Under the pieces are notes generated by a model, which did not search any database, was not told where the DNA came from, and saw only the letters and a list, made by a program, of their open reading frames with translations. Positions 1 to 9,371 of a stretch of DNA of 64,000 nt are shown here, in pieces; position 1 is the stretch's first letter, and each line of letters begins with the position of its first letter. The position numbers and the translations under genes were made by a program. The stretch is taken from NCBI RefSeq assembly GCF_023923225.1, contig NZ_CP099489.1, positions 62,001-126,000 on the forward strand, in the 5' to 3' direction. Origin of the DNA: Ornithinimicrobium faecis. Its GTDB lineage: Bacteria > Actinomycetota > Actinomycetes > Actinomycetales > Dermatophilaceae.

Positions 1-11
1 TGCCATTCCCG

Positions 12-1634
12 GTGCGGGTAGTCCTTGTGGTCATGTTGTTGCTCATCGTCGAGAACGAGCAGATCCACTGGAGGCAGGCGGCCCTCCTGCTGGGAGTCCG
101 TATGTCGGACCAGCAGCTCAGGGAGTTGGGTGCCTACGACGCCGTCGACCATGAGGACCGGAAGCTCTTGCGGCGCCAGGCCAGGTACAAGTGCGAGGAC
201 CCGGACCGGGTGAGGGAGGCGCAGAACCGCATGTACATGGCGTTCAAGCGGAGCGTCGACGCGCTCCTTGAACCTGTCGACGGTAGCCCATTCAAAGGGA
301 TCCGTAGGCGGAAGATGACGACAGCGGAGGTGATGAGGATCCGGAAGACCATGACCGAGGCCCACCATGCGAAGTACGACCGGCTGCACGAAATGCTGAA
401 CCTGCTCGTCAGGGCCAGCGTCCCCGTCCTCCCGCAAGGGTGGACCGGTTCACTCATCCTGGATACCACCATCATCCCCGTTGGTCGTCGCACCCAAAAG
501 TACTTCGGCCCGGAGAAACTCCACGGACCAGACCCGGACTCCGACTGGACGATTCTGGACCGCTACTTCCCGGGGTCCAAACCGACGGAAGAGTCGAACT
601 GCATGCATGGTGCTTACGCCTACGGCATGACGATCGCCAAGACCATGGCCATGCCCGAACTCGATGGCGTCTCCCTCGCAGTCGCTCTGGCATGGCACGA
701 ACCCAATGGTGGGACGACGGCCGGCGGCCTCGCCGCCATCGACGGTGGCCGGGCCAGCGGCGCGATCGCCCCACAGACCGTGAAGCATAAGGACAAGTAC
801 CGGACGGTCGTCACGGACATGGGGTTCAGCGACAAGCTCGACTTCAAGCCCGGTGCGCACGCCCGGGGCTACGAGGCCATCCACAACTACCGGAAGATGG
901 ACATCAACAAGACCACCGACATTGGTCACGGCGTTGTCCTCTTCCGTGGAGCCCCGGTCTGCCCCGGCGCGCACTCCCTCATCGACGAGTACCAGAAGCT
1001 TGCCAGCAAGGGTGTCGACCATGACACCCGTCAGGCCAAGCTTGCGGAGATCGAGAAGTTCACGATGGTCAGGCGCGGCCTGCCCCAACCGAAGCAGGAC
1101 CGGCCCCCGGGCCGGCCACGCAAGGACGCGCCCACCACAGTCGAGACGAAGCATTCGGTCACGTTCCGGTGCCCAGCAGCAGCTGGTCGCGTGTTCTGCG
1201 CGCTCGCCTGCTCCGACCTGGACGAAGGGGACGCCCGCCTGGCCGACGTCGCACGGAAGGAGCAGATCGCCCACGACCAGGCCATGCTGATCATGCCGAC
1301 CCCACCAACCCCCAGCACCGCCCCCGCCGTGTGCGAGCAGGACTCCCTAACCTTCTCCCTCGACGACTACCAGTACAAGCGGTGGCAGGTCGCCATGGTC
1401 GGCACCCAGAAGCATGAGGAACTCGGCAAGGGTGGCCGGGCCGCCGACGAAGCATTCCACGGATTCATGAAGTCCGGGTCCGGCGCCCAGTTCCGCGAGG
1501 ACCGCTTCCTCATCGTCAACGGGACCGCGATCGCGATCTTCGGTGCCATGGTGGTGGCGTCTGTCAACCAGTCCCTCCTGGAAGCTCACGACCTCCACAC
1601 CCCGATGACGCCTCCGGAGGACGAGGCCGCCTAA
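12..1634 (+). mobile_element. Transposase-like protein, probably 5'-truncated by the window edge
   Basis: The reading frame is open to the left edge of the window, so the GTG at 12 may not be the true start; 540 residues are visible. The middle part has spaced acidic residues in beta-strand contexts typical of RNase H-fold DDE transposases: LILDTTIIPV near residue 150 and VVTDMGFSD near residue 270. An acidic stretch QFREDRFLIVNG lies near residue 500. The N-terminal 130 residues are basic and helical and could bind DNA. A proline/arginine-rich linker (about residues 360-385) precedes the last third. The gene is followed by a perfect hairpin, three copies of GTTGGCAA and a broken regulator gene, a setting that fits an insertion element. 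I cannot name the IS family, and the DDE assignment is inferred from pattern only. Another large DNA-binding protein is possible. Confidence 0.55.
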
Positions 1635-1649
1635 CTGTTGCGGGCCCGA

Positions 1650-1683
1650 TGAAGCAGGGAGACCACACGGTCTCCCTGCTTCA
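1650..1683 (+). terminator. Perfect 15-bp hairpin after the transposase-like gene
   Basis: Arms at 1650-1664 and 1669-1683 are exactly complementary around the loop ACAC. It lies 16 bases after the stop codon of the transposase-like gene. No T-tract follows, as is common for actinobacterial terminators. It could equally be an end structure of a mobile element. Confidence 0.6.
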
Positions 1684-1942
1684 GCGCGTCCCCACTCCCG
1701 TAAACCGTTGGCAACCTGAAACGGTCTCGCCGCCCTACGGCGATCTGCAAGGTCAGGCCCCGAATGGACCCTCGGGACACCAGCAGTCGGAGAGCCCCTC
1801 ACGGGCCTACCCAGCGTCACACAGGCCCGCCCGACGCTGCCGCGAGCAGGCTCGGAAAAGGTTGGCAAGTTGCTGGGACCGGGTTGGCAAGATCGCCACA
1901 TACCCCAGTTGACCTGCAGTTTTATCTTCCCACCCTTTCCAC
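1684..1942. other. Non-coding stretch with GTTGGCAA repeats
   Basis: No convincing gene is present. The octamer GTTGGCAA occurs at 1707-1714, 1861-1868 and 1883-1890; the last two are 22 bases apart, about two helical turns. This could be the right end or transposase-binding region of the adjacent element. No clear terminal inverted repeat can be paired because the left end lies outside the window. Confidence 0.35.
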
Positions 1943-2308
1943 CTAGGAACCCCACCCCTGCTGGGCCAATCTGATGCCCAGCTGGAGTCGGTTGGTGACG
2001 CCCAGACTCTGCATGATCGTGCGCACCTTGCGTTGGACGGTGCGCTCGGCGAGGTCGAGTTGCCGGCCGATGGCTTGGTCGGTCATCCCGGTGACGAGCA
2101 ACTGGACGACACGACGATCCACGTCTGTCAGGTCGGCGCCGCCGAGCGTGCCGCTCTGATGCTGAAAGTCTCCGGTGCCGCGCACGGGGAGGGCGGATGC
2201 CCAGAGCACGTCGAACATCAGCCGCAGGGAGGTCAGCAGAGCGGATGGGTGGACGATGATCGAGGCGGTGATCGACGCGGGGGCGGAAGCCAGGGCCAGC
2301 ATGGCCAC
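1943..2308 (-). pseudogene. LuxR-type regulator, C-terminal fragment
   Basis: Only the last 121 residues of a regulator remain. Residues about 55-115 form a LuxR/GerE helix-turn-helix (for example DQAIGRQLDLAERTVQRKV and LGVTNRLQLGIRLAQQGW). The preceding segment IVHPSALLTSLRLMFDVLW looks like the end of the sensor half found in actinobacterial regulators of roughly 320 residues. An in-frame TGA at 2312-2314 lies immediately upstream, so the N-terminal two thirds are missing. The fragment abuts the mobile-element region, and insertion followed by deletion is the likely cause. It could still be translated as a free DNA-binding domain from the GTG at 2308, but no clear ribosome-binding site is seen. 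Confidence 0.65.
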
Positions 2309-2445
2309 AGGTCATCAGCGCCTACAAGCTGCGGCCCTGACCTGACCAGCTCCACCTCGACACGGAGGCCGTCTCCACCCGCTGCACGGCGGGTGGGGGC
2401 GGCCTCCGCCGTGCCGCCGCTGCACCCTGTCCTTAACTATGGGTT

Positions 2446-2461
2446 ATAGGGAAACGCCTAT
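2446..2461. promoter_or_regulatory. Possible TetR operator, inverted repeat
   Basis: ATAGG at 2446-2450 and CCTAT at 2457-2461 form an inverted repeat with a 6-base spacer, 20 bases before the TetR start. A second ATAG/CTAT pair sits at about 2438-2449. The position suits autorepression, but the arms are short. Confidence 0.35.
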
Positions 2462-2480
2462 GGGGTGTAGCATCGGGTGA

Positions 2481-3080
2481 GTGCCCCGCCAGAAGCTGAG
2501 TTTCGACATCGTTGTGCGCGAAGCGTGCGCTCTCGCGGATGAGCACGGCCTCGACGCGGTCACCGTGTCGGCCGTCGCGCGCAGGCTCGAGGTGCAGGCC
2601 CCGAGCCTGTATGCCCATGTGCGAGATGTCGCTGCACTCAAGGACGGGATCGCGGAGGCGGCCCTCGGCGAGCTGGGCAGGCGCATCTCCGCGGAGATTG
2701 CCGGCAGGTCCGGCTCCGACGCGCTCCGCGGCCTGGCCGGGGCACACCGGACGTTCGCCCGTGAAGCGCCCGGGCGTTGGCAGTCCCTCCAGCGACGCGT
2801 CGGCTCAGCCGTGGCAGATTCCGAGGCAGCCGGCTCTCTCGTGTCGCTGATGAGGGCCGTGCTGCACGGCTATGGGCTGCCCGAGGGCGAGCAGGTGCAC
2901 GCGATCCGCCTGCTGGGCGGCGCCATCAACGGCTATCTGTCGCTCGAGCAGTCGGGCAACTTCGCGCACAGTGATCCCGACCCCGACGTGTCGTGGGCAC
3001 GGGCGCTCGCTGCGCTGGACGTGCTCCTGCGCAGCTGGCCGTCACAGGAGGACCAGACCAACCCGGAGGATTCACAGTGA
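2481..3080 (+). CDS. TetR-family transcriptional regulator (WHG-type C-terminal domain)
   Basis: A 199-residue one-component regulator. Residues about 10-55 carry the TetR helix-turn-helix, with the recognition region VSAVARRLEVQAPSLYAHV followed by DVAALKDGI. The C-terminal half, with GYGLPEGEQVHAIRLLGGAINGYL split around the LLGGAINGYL helix, resembles the ligand-binding domain of the WHG/TetR_C_33 type. The start is the GTG at 2481. The stop overlaps the start of the SGNH hydrolase gene by three bases (GTGA), so the two are translationally coupled and the regulator probably controls that hydrolase and itself. The ligand is unknown. Family assignment is firm; the regulated substrate is inference. 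Confidence 0.88.
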   Translation: MPRQKLSFDIVVREACALADEHGLDAVTVSAVARRLEVQAPSLYAHVRDVAALKDGIAEAALGELGRRISAEIAGRSGSDALRGLAGAHRTFAREAPGRWQSLQRRVGSAVADSEAAGSLVSLMRAVLHGYGLPEGEQVHAIRLLGGAINGYLSLEQSGNFAHSDPDPDVSWARALAALDVLLRSWPSQEDQTNPEDSQ

Positions 3081-4234
3081 CCATCACACCCATGACCCAG
3101 GCGTTCATCCGGGGCGCCGAGGAGTGCGAGGCGACGCGGCGAGGCATCCGCCCGCATCGCCTCCCGAAGCGGGTCCGCGACGTGTTCGCCGATCAGCAGC
3201 TGCAGGCGATGGAGGTGCAGCCGTCGGGCGTCCGTGTCGTCGTGCGGACATCCGCCCGCCAGATCCAGCTGGTCACGCACCCCCACCGGATCGCCTATCC
3301 GGGCGTCACCCGGCCGCGCGGCGCGGTCGACCTCGTGGTGGACGGCGAGCTGCTCGCCACGGACCGCCTGACCGGCGGTGACGCCATCGAGATCGACCTG
3401 GCCACCGGGGCGAGCGAGCTCGTGCCCGGGTCGCCGCACGTCTCTCGCTTCGAGAATCTGCCGGTCGGCGACAAGACAGTGGAGCTGTGGCTGCCGCACA
3501 ACGAGTCCGTCGAGCTCATCGAGCTGCGCAGCGACGCCCCGGTCGCGCCCGTTGCACAGCGGGGTCCGATCTGGCTGCATCACGGCAGTTCCATCAGCCA
3601 CGGCTCCAACGCCACCTCGCCGGCGCGCGTCTGGCCGGCCGTCGCAGCCAGGGAGGCCGGCGTCGACCTACGCAACCTCGGCTTCGGCGGCAGCGCCCTG
3701 GTCGATCCGTTCATGGCCCGAGTGATCCGCGATGCACCGGCCGACGTCATCAGCGTCAAGCTCGGGATCAACGTGGTGAACCACGACGCCATGCGCCTGC
3801 GCGCCTTCGTCCCCGCCGTGCACGGCTTTCTCGACACGATCCGCGATGGCCACCCGGACACGCCCCTGCTGCTCGTCTCGCCGATCTTCTGCGGCCTTCA
3901 CGAGGACGCCCCGGGGCCGTGCATGATCGACCCCGCGAGCATCGGGACTGGGCAGGCGCAGTTCGTCGTTGCCGGCGACGGCGATGCCGACACCTCGCAG
4001 GGGCGCTTGACCCTCACCATCATCCGTGCGGCCCTCGCCGACATCGTAGAGAAACGGGACGACCCCGCTCTTCACTACCTCGACGGGACGGCGCTCTATG
4101 GTGCACAGGACGCGGTCGATCTTCCACTGCCCGATGCGCTCCATCCCGACACGGCCAGCCACGAGCTGATCGGGCAGCGGTTCGCGACCCACGCGTTCGC
4201 CAGGATGGGGCTCTCGGGGTTGGGCGTCGGCTAG
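3077..4234 (+). CDS. SGNH/GDSL-family hydrolase
   Basis: A 385-residue esterase-like protein of the SGNH fold. The nucleophile block reads HHGSSISHG (about residues 172-180), the Gly block FGGSALVDP, the Asn block SVKLGINVVNHD, and the last block DALHPDTASHELI supplies the catalytic Asp and His. The N-terminal about 150 residues form a beta-sandwich-like region common in bacterial SGNH hydrolases with an N-terminal accessory domain. No signal peptide is seen, so it is likely cytoplasmic. I chose the GTG at 3077 because it overlaps the TetR stop and is preceded by GGAGGA at 3064-3069; an upstream GTG at 2993 would run through the TetR gene. Substrate is unknown; deacetylation or lipid-ester cleavage is plausible. 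Confidence 0.85.
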   Translation: MTITPMTQAFIRGAEECEATRRGIRPHRLPKRVRDVFADQQLQAMEVQPSGVRVVVRTSARQIQLVTHPHRIAYPGVTRPRGAVDLVVDGELLATDRLTGGDAIEIDLATGASELVPGSPHVSRFENLPVGDKTVELWLPHNESVELIELRSDAPVAPVAQRGPIWLHHGSSISHGSNATSPARVWPAVAAREAGVDLRNLGFGGSALVDPFMARVIRDAPADVISVKLGINVVNHDAMRLRAFVPAVHGFLDTIRDGHPDTPLLLVSPIFCGLHEDAPGPCMIDPASIGTGQAQFVVAGDGDADTSQGRLTLTIIRAALADIVEKRDDPALHYLDGTALYGAQDAVDLPLPDALHPDTASHELIGQRFATHAFARMGLSGLGVG

Positions 4235-5754
4235 GGGGTGGCGTCCCGCAGCTCGCGCTTGAGGATCTTGCCCGAGGCATTCCGGGGCAGGTCATCGATG
4301 AAGGTGACGCGCTTGGGCACCTTGAAGGCTGCGAGGTGGCTGCGCACGTGCTCCACGATGCCCGCCTCATCCACCTCGCCCTTACGGACCACGAAGGCGG
4401 CGATCGCCTCGACCCACTTCTCGTCGGGGACGCCCACCACGGCGACCTCGGCCACGGCCGGGTGGGTGTAGATGGCGTCCTCGACCTCACGGGAGGCGAC
4501 GAGGACACCGCCGGTGTTGATGACGTCCTTGATGCGATCCACGACGAAGACATAACCCTCGTCATCGACCCGGACCAGGTCGCCGGAGTGGAACCATCCG
4601 TCGGCGAAGGCCTCGGCGGTGGCCGGCGCGTTGTCCCAGTATCCGGCGCACAGCTGCGGTGAGCGGTAGACGATCTCCCCGCTCTCCCCGGGCGCGACGT
4701 CATGACCCTGGGCATCGACCACCCGGGCCTCCACGAAGAGCGCCGGCTTGCCGGCCGAGTCGGGGCGGTCGGCGTGGTCCTCCGGTCGCAGCACGCAGGT
4801 GAGCGGTGCCACCTCGGACTGTCCGAAGCAGTTGTAGAAGCCGCAGTCAGGCGCCTTGTCCAGGAGTCGCTTCAACACTGGGCCGGGCATGATCGAGGCC
4901 CCGTAGTAGGCCTTGCGCAACCCCGACAGGTCGCTGCCCTCGAAGTCGCCGTGATTGACCACGGCCACCCAGAGGGTGGGCGCCGCGAAGAAGGCGCGGT
5001 GGCCGTCCCGGCCGATCCGGCGGAGAACCTCGGCCGGGTCCGGCACCTCCAGCACGGTGTTGGTCGCACCGATGGCCAGCCACGGCAGCAGGAAGACGTG
5101 CATCTGCGCCGAGTGATAGAGCGGCATGACGTGCAGCGGGTTGTCGTCGGTTGCCAGATCAAGCTCGACGATGCAGGAGAGGTATTCATGCACGAGCGCC
5201 TTGTGGCTCATCATCGCGCCCTTGGGGCGGGAGGTCGTGCCCGAGGTGTAGAGCAGTTGGACCAGGTCCTCGTCAGCCACCTCCGCATCGATGATGGGCA
5301 CCGGGCCCTCGGTGGCGACCGAGATCACTGAGCTCTCGGCGTCGCGCAGCGGGATCTGGTGTGCCAGGGCAGCCAGCGTCTGCTCCTGGACGCCGCCCAG
5401 GGAGCCCTCGAGTGCCGGGTCGAGCAGCAGCGCGGTGCTCCCGGACTGCGCGAGCAGATAGTCGAGCTCGCCGCCGAGCAGGTTGTAGTTCAGCGGGACG
5501 TGGACCAACCCCGCTCGAGCACAGGCCAGAAAGGCGATGAGGTAGGCGTCACTGTTGCGGCCGAGCGCCGCCACTCGGTCACCCTTGGTCAGGCCCAGCC
5601 CGAGCAGGTGGGCGGCAACCCGGCTGACCGCGCCGTCGAGCTCGGCATAACTCCAGGTCCGGTCCGCAAAGGTGAGGGCGGTGGCGCCGTCATAGCGTGC
5701 AGCGCTGCGCCTCAGGACCCCGTCGACCGTGCTGGATCGGGTGAGCAGTGACAT
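4231..5754 (-). CDS. AMP-forming acyl-CoA ligase (FadD-like)
   Basis: A 507-residue member of the ANL superfamily that would activate a carboxylic acid as acyl-AMP and then as acyl-CoA. The phosphate-binding loop YTSGTTSRPKG is at about residues 165-175. The hinge and adenine motifs include GWFHSGDLVRVDDEGY followed by VDRIKD (about 365-390), and the catalytic lysine is in NASGKILKREL near the C-terminus. Length is normal for the family. The ATG at 5754 is preceded by GGAGG at 5761-5765; the frame extends further upstream without support. It converges with the SGNH hydrolase, overlapping its end by four bases. Chain length or aromatic preference cannot be read from sequence; long- or medium-chain fatty acid is the default guess. 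Confidence 0.88.
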   Translation of the reverse strand: MSLLTRSSTVDGVLRRSAARYDGATALTFADRTWSYAELDGAVSRVAAHLLGLGLTKGDRVAALGRNSDAYLIAFLACARAGLVHVPLNYNLLGGELDYLLAQSGSTALLLDPALEGSLGGVQEQTLAALAHQIPLRDAESSVISVATEGPVPIIDAEVADEDLVQLLYTSGTTSRPKGAMMSHKALVHEYLSCIVELDLATDDNPLHVMPLYHSAQMHVFLLPWLAIGATNTVLEVPDPAEVLRRIGRDGHRAFFAAPTLWVAVVNHGDFEGSDLSGLRKAYYGASIMPGPVLKRLLDKAPDCGFYNCFGQSEVAPLTCVLRPEDHADRPDSAGKPALFVEARVVDAQGHDVAPGESGEIVYRSPQLCAGYWDNAPATAEAFADGWFHSGDLVRVDDEGYVFVVDRIKDVINTGGVLVASREVEDAIYTHPAVAEVAVVGVPDEKWVEAIAAFVVRKGEVDEAGIVEHVRSHLAAFKVPKRVTFIDDLPRNASGKILKRELRDATP

Positions 5755-5842
5755 GGCAGCCTCCTGGTCCTCGAGGCTCGTGCGGCCCCGTCGCGCCCAC
5801 CGTAGCGACTCGGCCCAGACCGTGGCTGGGCGAATGGTCGGA

Positions 5843-6343
5843 CTACTGCGCGGTGGTGCGCGCCCCCAGCTCGGCGTCCAGGCGCAGCAGACCGGCGCCG
5901 TCGTCACCGATCAGACGCAGGCGGCCAACGATCTCGGAGACGGTGGCCTCCTCCTCGATCTGCTCCTCGATGAACCAGTGCAGCAGTGGGATGGCATCGA
6001 TGTCGCCCTCGGACTGGGACAGGCGATAGAGGTCACGGATCGACTCGGAGACCTTCTGCTCGTGGGCGAGCGAGGCCTCGAACGCCTCGAGGACGCTGAC
6101 CTCACCCACGGACGGGGCCGCGATGGCGCCGATCTGCGGACGGCCACCGCGGTCGGTGACGTGCGCGATGAACTTGGCGGCGTGGGCGCGCTCCTCGTCG
6201 GACTGCAGACGCATCCAGGTCGCCAGCCCGGGGAGGTCGTGGTCCTCCAGCGCGATGCCGAGCTGCAGATAGACGATCGAGCTCTCCAGCTCGAGGGTGA
6301 TCTGGTCCGAGAGTGCCTTCAAGAGGGTGTCGTTGAGTGCCAT
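5843..6343 (-). CDS. Ferritin-like iron-storage protein
   Basis: A 166-residue four-helix ferritin. Conserved ferroxidase residues are visible: the glutamate in ITLELESSIVYLQL, the E-x-x-H of DEERAHAAKF, and the acidic stretch HWFIEEQIEEEATV in helix D. It would oxidise ferrous iron and store it in a 24-subunit shell in the cytoplasm, limiting Fenton chemistry. The start is either the ATG at 6343 or a GTG two codons earlier at 6349; neither has a strong ribosome-binding site. It stands alone, with the acyl-CoA ligase downstream on the same strand. No heme-ligating methionine typical of bacterioferritin is evident, so the non-heme Ftn type is preferred. Confidence 0.93.
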   Translation of the reverse strand: MALNDTLLKALSDQITLELESSIVYLQLGIALEDHDLPGLATWMRLQSDEERAHAAKFIAHVTDRGGRPQIGAIAAPSVGEVSVLEAFEASLAHEQKVSESIRDLYRLSQSEGDIDAIPLLHWFIEEQIEEEATVSEIVGRLRLIGDDGAGLLRLDAELGARTTAQ

Positions 6344-6405
6344 GCTCACGAAACTAGACCCTTCCGCGCCGCAGCGCTACGAAGGTTTGGCGACCCTATC
6401 TGGAC

Positions 6406-8208
6406 CTAGTCCACTCTCCATCCGGGAGTCCGGTGCACGCTCACGGAGGGCTGCTCGGGGAGCCACCACTCGGCATACCGGCCGTCACTGAGGTGATAGG
6501 ATGCCCGGCCGCCGGCGATCGCGGACCGGTCCGTGCGGTAGCGCAGCCCCGGCTCGAGCTGCACGGTCCTGCTCGCGATCTCGGTGCCCTGCTCGTCGAA
6601 CTGATAGATCGTCACGTCCTGCGCGGCCTCGACAGTGAGCTGGGCCTCGGGGGCATAGCGGTGCTCCTCGACGAGCTCCTGTGACCAGGCGTGGCCTGGC
6701 TTCTCCTCGACCCACCAACCCTTGAGCCAGCCCGCGCTGAGCCTGATGACGTTGGGCCCCCCGGGGATCTTGCCGCGACGGTCATAGGCGGCGCCGGTCT
6801 GCGCGGGGATGGTGAGCTCCCGGGTGGCCAGGACCTTCATCGAGCGGTCCTTGATGTGGGTCGCGGTGTCGTCCAGCCGGTAGGCCACCGTGGTCTCCGG
6901 CGTGATCACCGCCTGACCCTGCGTGGTGCGCCACTCGGGGAAGTCGGAGCGATAGGCGCTGGCCCGTGAGATCCACACGGCGTCGTGGGTCATCCGATAG
7001 AGCATCACGAACTGCTGCTGGTGGTGCTGGTGATAGGTGGTCCCCGGCTGTCCCTGCCACAGGGAGTAGGTGCTGGTCTCGCCCGGGTTGCGGAAGTCCC
7101 GCATCGCGGTCTTCTCGACCGTGTAGAGCGCACCGCGGAACAGTTTCTCGGCCTCCGGCTGCTCGTAGTCGTTCATCATCCAGTAGTCCCAGATCCCGAA
7201 CATCGACCACATGTGGCCGTTGAGCACGCGCTCGCTGTCCATGACCGGATAGCGCGCATACTCCTCCAGCCACAGCAGGCCCTCGTCGTCGACGAACGAG
7301 CTGAAATAGCCCGCGCCGTCCGGTGCCTGCAGGAAGGCCGCGAAGGTGTGGTCCGCCGCGTCGCGCCACTTCTGGTCCCCGGTGACCTCGTGCAACCAGA
7401 CGAAGGTCGACAGTGCCTGACCGGAGGCCATGCCCGAGGCCCAGGGAGCCTCCAGCACTCCCCTGCCGTTGCGGAACAGGTCAAAGTCGAAGTCGTAGGG
7501 GAAGTACCACGCCCCGTCGATGACGTGCTTGCGGTCGATGATGCGCTGCGCGTTGGCGATCGCGGCATCGAGGAAGTCCTGGTCCTCGCTCAGGCGATAG
7601 GACTCGAGAGCGCTGAGCGCATACTGCGCCTGGGCGATCGGGTGGTCATAGACCTGCCCGTCCCAGTTGGCCTGGAAGACCCGCACGCCCGTGGAGTCGA
7701 CCCGGCCGAACGGCACCGGGTTGACGTGCCCGTGCTGATAGGGCCGCAGCCCGACCGGGATCTGCTGCGGCTCGCGGGTGGACTCCTCAAACCCGGTGAT
7801 CTGGGTGCGGGGACGGTCGATCGACTGCGGCGTCCGTGGGTGCTCCTCAGGACCTGCCGTATGCCGTGGGCCGGGGGCGCTCGTGCGGTGCTGGTCGTCG
7901 GGGGGCGCGGTCTGCGGTGGGTTGGGAAAGAGCCGCTCCGGCACGTCCTCGAAGATCACGTCCGGCAGCGGGGTCGGGTTGGGCGTGGGCTCGGCGCGGT
8001 CGGTGACCTCGTCGTCCTCGGTCATCCGCGGCGGTGACGCGGTGGCCGCATCCGGCCCGGAGGGTGTCGCCGTGGCCGCAGCGGGTCCGGACGGAGTCGG
8101 CTCGGTGGTGGGCTCCGAGATCGGCTGGGTGGTCGGTGCGCCCGTGCAGGCGACGAGGACCAGGGCGCTCACGGCAGCGACGACTCCGGGCCTGCTGAAC
8201 CGACGCAA
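6406..8208 (-). CDS. Lipoprotein with D-glucuronyl C5-epimerase C-terminal fold
   Basis: About 600 residues. The N-terminus is a lipoprotein signal: basic residues, a hydrophobic stretch, then the lipobox LVAC, so it should be anchored outside the membrane. Residues about 25-140 are a Thr/Pro-rich linker. The rest resembles the C5-epim_C family (alpha/alpha toroid): NWDGQVYDHPIAQAQYALSA, GAWYFPYDFD, WASGMASGQALS, NGHMWSMFGIWDYW and a His-rich loop YHQHHQQQF. Known relatives epimerise glucuronate to iduronate in glycosaminoglycan or related polysaccharides. The TTG at 8208 is chosen because AGGAAGG lies just upstream and it places the signal peptide at the N-terminus; a GTG at 8286 would add 26 residues with no signal character. 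No polysaccharide-synthesis gene is adjacent, so the substrate is open. Confidence 0.72.
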   Translation of the reverse strand: MRRFSRPGVVAAVSALVLVACTGAPTTQPISEPTTEPTPSGPAAATATPSGPDAATASPPRMTEDDEVTDRAEPTPNPTPLPDVIFEDVPERLFPNPPQTAPPDDQHRTSAPGPRHTAGPEEHPRTPQSIDRPRTQITGFEESTREPQQIPVGLRPYQHGHVNPVPFGRVDSTGVRVFQANWDGQVYDHPIAQAQYALSALESYRLSEDQDFLDAAIANAQRIIDRKHVIDGAWYFPYDFDFDLFRNGRGVLEAPWASGMASGQALSTFVWLHEVTGDQKWRDAADHTFAAFLQAPDGAGYFSSFVDDEGLLWLEEYARYPVMDSERVLNGHMWSMFGIWDYWMMNDYEQPEAEKLFRGALYTVEKTAMRDFRNPGETSTYSLWQGQPGTTYHQHHQQQFVMLYRMTHDAVWISRASAYRSDFPEWRTTQGQAVITPETTVAYRLDDTATHIKDRSMKVLATRELTIPAQTGAAYDRRGKIPGGPNVIRLSAGWLKGWWVEEKPGHAWSQELVEEHRYAPEAQLTVEAAQDVTIYQFDEQGTEIASRTVQLEPGLRYRTDRSAIAGGRASYHLSDGRYAEWWLPEQPSVSVHRTPGWRVD

Positions 8209-8462
8209 CGTCCTGCCTTCCTCGGGTGTGGGCTGGCACCGCGACAACGGACGCCCCTGAAGTTCCCCTCCAGCATAAGTCACCACGCGCCTTGGTCATC
8301 ACGTGACAACGCACCAACTAACTCTTGACCGGATCTTTGCGGAATATCCGTAGATTTCACATCTACCCATCGGTAGGGTCGATTGTTGCGCCATCTGTGC
8401 AGCACCACGGAAATCAGCACTCCGCACACACCATTGCGGGACCACTGGAGGGGTGAGCGACA

Positions 8463-9371
8463 TTGGGTGCGGACACGGATCAAATGCATGATGCCTTTGC
8501 CAGCACCCTGCGCGAGGCGATCGACCAGCGCGGCCTCGGCCTGGGTCGCATCGTCGCGCGACTGGAGGAGGCCGGGACACCGGTCAGCGCCGCGACCCTG
8601 AGCTACTGGCAGTCCGGGAGGAGCCGGCCGGGCCGGCGCACCTCACTGGACTGTCTGCATACCCTGGAGAAGGTCCTCGACCTGCCACCCGGAGGTCTCA
8701 CCGGCCAACTCGGCCGACCCGCGACCCGAGGTCGCAACCAGCAACCACCGACCTGGGTCGAGCTCTGGGACGAGGTGCCGGAGGTGGTCAGCGCCTTCGA
8801 GGCGATGCGGGGCAAGAGCGAGGACCACCTCACGCGGATCAGCTATCACGACCGCGTCCGCGTCGGGCCGGACCGCACCGAGCGGGGCACGTGGACACGG
8901 CAGGTCATGCGCAGTGAGCGGGACGGAGTGGACCGATTCGTGGTCATGCACGGCAACGACGACGCCAGCTGCCCGGTGTCGGAGGTGGTGGGGCTGACCC
9001 GTTGCCGGGTGGGTCACAGCTCCAGCCAACCGGGCTCGGGCATCGTCACCTCCGAGCTGCTCCTGCCGCGTCCGCTGCGCCGGGGCGAGTTCGTCGCCGT
9101 GGAGTACGAGTGCGTCCAGGCCCCGCCCTATCCACCTGCCGACCGCTATGAACGGCGTCGGCGGATGCCCAACCGGCAATACCAGCTCGAGGTGATTTTC
9201 GACCCTGCCGCCCGTCCCGTCCGGTGCGAGAGCTACACCCAGCCGATCGATGGCGAGCCCACGATCGAGCCTCTCCCGTTGGACCCCGAGCACGGGCTCC
9301 TGCTCGTCGAGATCGACGGGCGACCGGGCATCGTGGGCGCTCGGTGGGAGTGGCCAGAGGACTCGGTCTGA
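8463..9371 (+). CDS. XRE-type DNA-binding protein with an uncharacterised C-terminal domain
   Basis: A 302-residue protein starting with a TTG at 8463, supported by GGAGGGG at 8447-8453. Residues about 8-75 look like a lambda-repressor (XRE) helix-turn-helix: FASTLREAIDQRGLGLGRI, then VSAATLSYWQSGRSRPGRR and LEKVLDLPPGGL. The remaining 220 residues contain many charged beta-strands (VRVGPDRTERGTWTRQV, VVMHGNDDASCPV, RPLRRGEFVAVEYE), which I do not recognise. It is flanked by the C5-epimerase lipoprotein gene, divergently, and the secreted subtilase downstream. It may regulate either, but nothing visible proves this. Confidence 0.7.
   Translation: MGADTDQMHDAFASTLREAIDQRGLGLGRIVARLEEAGTPVSAATLSYWQSGRSRPGRRTSLDCLHTLEKVLDLPPGGLTGQLGRPATRGRNQQPPTWVELWDEVPEVVSAFEAMRGKSEDHLTRISYHDRVRVGPDRTERGTWTRQVMRSERDGVDRFVVMHGNDDASCPVSEVVGLTRCRVGHSSSQPGSGIVTSELLLPRPLRRGEFVAVEYECVQAPPYPPADRYERRRRMPNRQYQLEVIFDPAARPVRCESYTQPIDGEPTIEPLPLDPEHGLLLVEIDGRPGIVGARWEWPEDSV

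Noticed and set aside
1347..2315. Minus-strand frame of 322 codons spanning the transposase end and the LuxR stub
   Set aside because: It overlaps the C-terminal end of the transposase-like gene on the opposite strand and runs in another frame than the LuxR stub; no motif supports it.
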